From Motiliproteus sp963974645 (GTDB taxonomy: Bacteria; Pseudomonadota; Gammaproteobacteria; Pseudomonadales; Balneatricaceae), in contig CAXBEA010000058.1 of the NCBI GenBank assembly GCA_963974645.1, positions 1 through 24,950 of the forward strand: a stretch of 24,950 nt of DNA, in the 5' to 3' direction. The notes under the pieces were generated by a model that saw only the letters and a program-made list of their open reading frames with translations, searched no databases and was not told the origin of the DNA. A program made the translations under genes and the position numbers. This document shows, in pieces, positions 21,092-24,950 of the stretch. How positions within the stretch are numbered: position 1 is the stretch's first letter; each line of letters begins with the position of its first letter.

Positions 21092-23125
21092 ATGTCGTCG
21101 CTGTCGATTCAAAACCAGTCAACCATGACCAGGCTCGATGGGCTCAAACAAGTCATACGCCCCTTCGTAATCTTCATCCTGGCTGCATTCGCAATCACCA
21201 CCCTCAGTCGTGCGGGGCTGGTGCTTTGGCAAAATGAACGACTGTTATCACTCTCAGATCTTTGGCATGTTTTTCTGTTCGGGGTAAGAATCGATCTCTC
21301 ATCCTTCTGCTACTGGATAGCGCCCGCAGTATTAATTACCTTTTTTATTCCCAACCAAGGCAGGATTAAAAACAGCTGGGAACTGCTGTTACGTAGCTGG
21401 CTGGTGTTGGGCCTGGTCATCATCGGTTTCATGGAAAGCGCAACGCCGACATTTATCAATGAGTACGACCTGCGGCCCAACCGTTTGTTCGTTGAATACC
21501 TTGAGTTTCCAAAGGAGGTGTTGAGCATGCTTTGGGGCGGCTACAAACTCGAACTGCTGCTTGGCACTCTGGTAATGCTACTACTACCCAGATTGGCCTG
21601 GCATTGGCTTAAGCCAAAGTCCGCCCCGCAACAAAGAGGTCTGAACTGGCTAGAGCGCCTTGTGGGCTTTGTTGTCATTGTTTTCTTCGTTGCCCTGGGT
21701 GCCCGGGGGACTTTGCAGCATCGACCCATCAATCCAAGTTTCACCTCATTCAGCAGCGATCAACTGGTCAACAACCTGACCCTGAACTCAACCTACTCGG
21801 TTGCCTTTGCAATACGGGCGATGCGCGATGAGATCGACGCCTCGAATCTCTACCCACGCATGAACGAAAAGAGTGTCTTTAGCGAAGTACGCCAGGCGAT
21901 GCAATTGAGGCAAGATCAATTTACCTCCGCAGAACGGCCAACACTTCACCACCAGGAGCTAGCAACCTCAACCCTGCCTCGCTATAAAAACCTGGTAATA
22001 GTGCTTGAGGAGAGCCTGGGAGCCCGTTTTGTTGGCACCCTTGGTGGACTACCAATCACCCCGGAACTGGATAAATTGGCGACCGAAGGCTGGCTGTTTG
22101 AGCGCCTCTACGCGACAGGAACAAGATCGGTTAGAGGGATCGAAGCGGTGATCACTGGCTTTGTCCCGACCCCCGCTCGCAGCGTGGTTAAACTACCGCG
22201 TTCCCAAAATAACTTTTTCACCCTGGCCTCCGCCCTGAAAGCCCAGGGTTATGACACCTCCTTTATCTACGGCGGCGAGGGTCATTTTGACAACATGGCG
22301 GGGTTTTTCCTCGGTAATGGATTTGAGCGTGTTGTCGATCAACGCGACTATGAAAACCCGAAGTTTATCGGTTCCTGGGGAGCCTCTGATGAGGACTTGT
22401 TCAACAAGGCCGATCAGGAGTTCGAACAACTACAGCAGCAAGGAAAGCCTTTTTTCAGCCTGGTATTCAGTTCCTCTAACCACACCCCTTACGAATTCCC
22501 TCAGGACGCAATCAGTCTCTACGAACAACCACCCCAGACACGCAATAACGCCATCAAATATGCCGACTATGCGCTGGGCCAGTTCTTCCAAAAGGCCAAG
22601 CAGAGCAACTATTGGGATGACACCTTATTTCTCATCGTCGCCGATCATGACGCCCGTGTGCATGGCTCGGACCTAGTACCGATCAAACACTTTCGCATAC
22701 CTGGACTGCTGATTGGCAAAGGGATGCCTAGCAAAAGGGACGCCCGTATCTTTAGCCAGATCGACCTGGCACCGACCCTGTTGGCTTTGCTGGGCATAGA
22801 AACCGAACACCCGATGATCGGCCAGGATATCACCACCCTGGATGCGAACTACCAGGGACGAGCGATCATGCAATACGATCAGAATCAGGCGTATATGCAA
22901 GGAGATCAAGTGGTGGTGATGCAGCCCAACAAGCCGACGCTGCAGCTAAGTTATGACCCGTCGACGGCCCAGCTATCGCCTTCGACGCTCGATCCTGTGT
23001 TGGAAAAATGCGCCGTTGCGCATGCTCTCTGGGGCAGCATCGCTTATAAAAAAGGACTCTACGCTAGCGCCGCTGAAGTGCAAACCCCGGCACAGACCAG
23101 CCACTCTGAAACCAAGCACCTCTAA
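21092..23125 (+). CDS. LtaS/OpgB-type membrane phosphoglycerol (or phosphoethanolamine) transferase
   Basis: A 677-residue inner-membrane enzyme of the sulfatase/alkaline phosphatase superfamily. About five membrane segments fill residues 20-205 (for example VIFILAAFAITTLSRAGLVL and LVMLLLPRLAWHW), then a periplasmic catalytic domain begins near 295. LVIVLEESLGARF carries the first metal ligand, T344 in YATGTRSVRG is the likely nucleophile, SSSNHTPYEFP has a substrate histidine, and VADHDARV carries the Asp-His metal ligands. In Gram-negatives such proteins transfer phosphoglycerol from lipids to periplasmic glucans (OpgB) or modify other surface glycans. The acceptor cannot be told here. CAGGAA lies about nine bases before ATG 21092. 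It is a single gene, convergent with trpE. Confidence 0.88.
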   Translation: MSSLSIQNQSTMTRLDGLKQVIRPFVIFILAAFAITTLSRAGLVLWQNERLLSLSDLWHVFLFGVRIDLSSFCYWIAPAVLITFFIPNQGRIKNSWELLLRSWLVLGLVIIGFMESATPTFINEYDLRPNRLFVEYLEFPKEVLSMLWGGYKLELLLGTLVMLLLPRLAWHWLKPKSAPQQRGLNWLERLVGFVVIVFFVALGARGTLQHRPINPSFTSFSSDQLVNNLTLNSTYSVAFAIRAMRDEIDASNLYPRMNEKSVFSEVRQAMQLRQDQFTSAERPTLHHQELATSTLPRYKNLVIVLEESLGARFVGTLGGLPITPELDKLATEGWLFERLYATGTRSVRGIEAVITGFVPTPARSVVKLPRSQNNFFTLASALKAQGYDTSFIYGGEGHFDNMAGFFLGNGFERVVDQRDYENPKFIGSWGASDEDLFNKADQEFEQLQQQGKPFFSLVFSSSNHTPYEFPQDAISLYEQPPQTRNNAIKYADYALGQFFQKAKQSNYWDDTLFLIVADHDARVHGSDLVPIKHFRIPGLLIGKGMPSKRDARIFSQIDLAPTLLALLGIETEHPMIGQDITTLDANYQGRAIMQYDQNQAYMQGDQVVVMQPNKPTLQLSYDPSTAQLSPSTLDPVLEKCAVAHALWGSIAYKKGLYASAAEVQTPAQTSHSETKHL

Positions 23126-23197
23126 GACCGAGCATCTCTAAGCTAAGTCTAAAGTTCAGGAAAGAGGGCTGCTGGCTATAGCTAGCAACGGCTGATG

Positions 23198-23234
23198 AAC
23201 CCTGCTAATCAGATCAAATCTAGACAGCAGGGTT
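23198..23234. terminator. Probable bidirectional terminator between the LtaS-like gene and trpE
   Basis: AACCCTGCT (23198-23206) pairs perfectly with AGCAGGGTT (23226-23234). Nested inside, AGAT (23211-23214) pairs with ATCT (23218-23221). The T tract is short on both strands (TTT on plus). Its place between convergent gene ends supports a terminator role. Confidence 0.6.
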
Positions 23235-23245
23235 TAACTGAAGCC

Positions 23246-24727
23246 TTAGTCGATCTGGTCAAGCCCTTGACAGGCCATCGCCACCGCTTTAAACACCGCA
23301 CGGCCTTTGTTCAGGGTCTCCTTCCACTCCAGCTCGGGGAGTGAGTCGGCGACCACACCGGCACCCGCCTGGATATGCAGCTGCTTGTCTTTGATCACTG
23401 CGGTACGGATCGCGATAGCGGTATCCATATTGCCACTCCAAGAGAGATAGCCCACCGCACCGCCATAGACACCCCGTTTGGTCGGCTCTAACGAATCGAT
23501 GATCTCCATCGCCCGGATCTTAGGTGCGCCGCTGAGTGTTCCTGCCGGAAAGGTTGCCCGCAATACATCGATCGCGTTCATCCCCGGCTTGAGCTTACCG
23601 GTGACATTGGAAACGATATGCATCACGTGCGAATAGCGTTCGATCACCATCCGATCGGTCAGTTCGACTGAACCTATCTGCGCCACCCGACCAACATCGT
23701 TACGTCCCAGATCGATCAGCATGACATGCTCAGCGATCTCCTTGGGATCATCGAGCAGCTCGCGCTCCATCGCCAGATCCTGCTCTTCGGTAATGCCCCG
23801 TTTACGGGTGCCTGCGATCGGCCGTACGGTGACCTCGCCATCCTCGAGACGGGCCAGAATCTCCGGCGAGGAGCCGACCACATCGAAATCGCCGAGATTG
23901 AGTAAAAACATATAGGGTGAGGGATTCAGGCTCCGCAGTGCCCGGTACAGATCCAGCGGTCGCGCCTCAAAAGGGATCGACATCCGCTGGGCGATCACCG
24001 TCTGCATCACATCGCCGGCGAGGATGTACTCTTTGATCCGCTCGACAGCCGCTTTGAAATCAGCTTCGGCAAAACCGGGCTTAAAGTCTGATTCGAGTAC
24101 CTGTTGCCGCGGCGCCGGGCTAGCCTCTTGCGGAATCGCATCGCGCAGCTTGGCGATATGATGATCCAGCTTCGCCTGCGCCTGTGCAAACGCACTGTCC
24201 TCGGCAGGATCGGCATGGCAGATCAGCATCAAGCGGCCGCTGAGATTATCAAATACCACCACCTCATCGGAAACCATCAACAGGATATCCGGCGTACCCA
24301 GATCGTCCTGGGGAATATTATTTAGTCGTGGCTCGATATAACGCACCGTATCGTAACCAAAATAACCGACCAGGCCGCCATTGAAACGCGGTAGCCCCTT
24401 AAGTTCAGGCACCCTGTAGCGGGCTTGGAACTGCTCCACAAACGCCAAAGGGTCTGGTTGCTGCAACTGCTCCACCAGCTCGCCGTCGGTTTCGATACGG
24501 ATCTGCTGACCGAACACCTTGAGTACCGTCCGGCAGGGCAAACCTATAATCGAATAACGTCCCCACTTTTCACCGCCCTGAACCGACTCCAGCAGGTAGC
24601 TGTAGGGGCCATGCGCAAGTTTCAGGTAGGTGCTGAGCGGTGTATCCAGGTCCGCCAGTACTTCGCGCATCACCGGGATACGGTTATAGCCCTCTAGGGC
24701 CAGTTCAGAAAAACGTTCGGGAGTCAT
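23246..24727 (-). CDS. trpE: Anthranilate synthase component I
   Basis: A 493-residue enzyme that, with the glutamine amidotransferase TrpG, converts chorismate to anthranilate in tryptophan synthesis. The feedback-binding motif LLES is intact at 45-48 (SYLLESVQGGEKWGRYS), so tryptophan inhibition is expected. The chorismate-binding domain shows DVMQTVIAQRMS, NPSPYMFLLN, VRPIAGTRKRG, DLGRNDVGRVA, ATFPAGTLSGAPKIRAMEII and YGGAVGYL. The N-terminus aligns with Pseudomonas TrpE. ATG 24727 is chosen over 24733 because GGA then sits six bases upstream and the product starts MTPERFSELALEGYNRIP, which fits the family. trpG, trpD and trpC are not adjacent on this side, since the next gene downstream is the convergent LtaS-like gene. 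Confidence 0.95.
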   Translation of the reverse strand: MTPERFSELALEGYNRIPVMREVLADLDTPLSTYLKLAHGPYSYLLESVQGGEKWGRYSIIGLPCRTVLKVFGQQIRIETDGELVEQLQQPDPLAFVEQFQARYRVPELKGLPRFNGGLVGYFGYDTVRYIEPRLNNIPQDDLGTPDILLMVSDEVVVFDNLSGRLMLICHADPAEDSAFAQAQAKLDHHIAKLRDAIPQEASPAPRQQVLESDFKPGFAEADFKAAVERIKEYILAGDVMQTVIAQRMSIPFEARPLDLYRALRSLNPSPYMFLLNLGDFDVVGSSPEILARLEDGEVTVRPIAGTRKRGITEEQDLAMERELLDDPKEIAEHVMLIDLGRNDVGRVAQIGSVELTDRMVIERYSHVMHIVSNVTGKLKPGMNAIDVLRATFPAGTLSGAPKIRAMEIIDSLEPTKRGVYGGAVGYLSWSGNMDTAIAIRTAVIKDKQLHIQAGAGVVADSLPELEWKETLNKGRAVFKAVAMACQGLDQID

Positions 24728-24733
24728 GATCAT

Positions 24734-24950
24734 TCCAACAACAAAAAGTCACATCAGGAGACGCTCAAGAGCGCACTGTATTAAGCAAAATCACATATAC
24801 AGACGCCATCGCCAGCGTTTGCCGCCGCCAAGAGCCTGCTGTCCTGATTGATTGCCGCGAGGAGTCAATCCAAGTACCTGAAAAGTTAAATAAAGTTAAC
24901 GGGGTAGTCGGTTAGCTCCTCCACCCACTACATCTTGTGTTTCACCAATC
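24734..24950. promoter_or_regulatory. Region upstream of trpE, cut by the window edge
   Basis: No complete gene is seen. A minus-strand frame (24897-24949) reads to TAA with residues VGGGANRLPR and could be the end of a gene that lies to the right, but it is too short to judge. A 14-codon minus-strand frame near 24797-24813 has no tryptophan codons, so a classical trp leader peptide is not supported. GATTGA (24846-24851) pairs with TCAATC (24865-24870). Confidence 0.3.

Noticed and set aside
24797..24840. Possible trp leader peptide upstream of trpE on the minus strand
   Set aside because: The short frame has no tryptophan codons and is not followed by a terminator hairpin with a T tract.
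1..24950. tRNA, rRNA, CRISPR array, insertion sequence or prophage
   Set aside because: I looked for tRNA-like acceptor and T-arm sequences, regularly spaced repeats, transposase motifs and terminal inverted repeats, and found none. A tRNAscan-SE and CRISPR search would be needed for a firm negative.

Overview
The window looks like chromosomal DNA from a marine, PHA-storing gammaproteobacterium of the Oceanospirillales/Pseudomonadales type. The clues are a Pseudomonas-like TrpE, a YfbR nucleotidase, YciH and ArfB, a sodium/proton antiporter of the NhaD type common in marine and halophilic bacteria, and a phasin. This placement is an inference from gene content and moderately high GC; no rRNA or other marker gene is present. 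I see no insertion sequence, prophage, CRISPR array or tRNA.

Layout. (1) 1-5105 is a run of genes for 5-oxoproline, glutamate and D-amino acids: the end of pxpA, then pxpB, pxpC, a stand-alone D-glutamate-cyclase-like (DUF4392) gene, a D-amino-acid aminotransferase and alanine racemase. Together they could connect D-Ala, D-Glu, 5-oxoproline and Glu. (2) 5121-8853 holds a RecQ-family helicase on the minus strand, a divergent PAS-GGDEF diguanylate cyclase and yfbR. (3) 9050-12463 holds two unknown genes that converge on a shared TTAA, a YegS-like lipid kinase that probably starts at a CTG codon, yciH, arfB and a small membrane protein. (4) 12599-15167 is rightward: azlC-azlD (branched-chain amino acid exporter), a YciC-like membrane protein with a pentapeptide-repeat tail, and a carboxymuconolactone-decarboxylase-like protein. 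(5) 15188-18650 holds a D-2-hydroxyacid dehydrogenase, a small ABM-domain monooxygenase, a DUF5610-like protein and a phasin with its own promoter and a strong terminator. (6) 18943-24727 holds nhaD, a small exported hypothetical protein, an LtaS/OpgB-type membrane phosphoglycerol transferase and trpE.

Most of the window is housekeeping or conserved accessory sequence. The most interesting points are the D-amino-acid/5-oxoproline neighbourhood, frequent non-ATG starts (including one likely CTG start that restores a normal-length lipid kinase), two unrelated proteins carrying exact 15-bp tandem repeats, a near-match to a PhaR operator over the -35 box of the phasin promoter, and several dyad-symmetric elements between genes.
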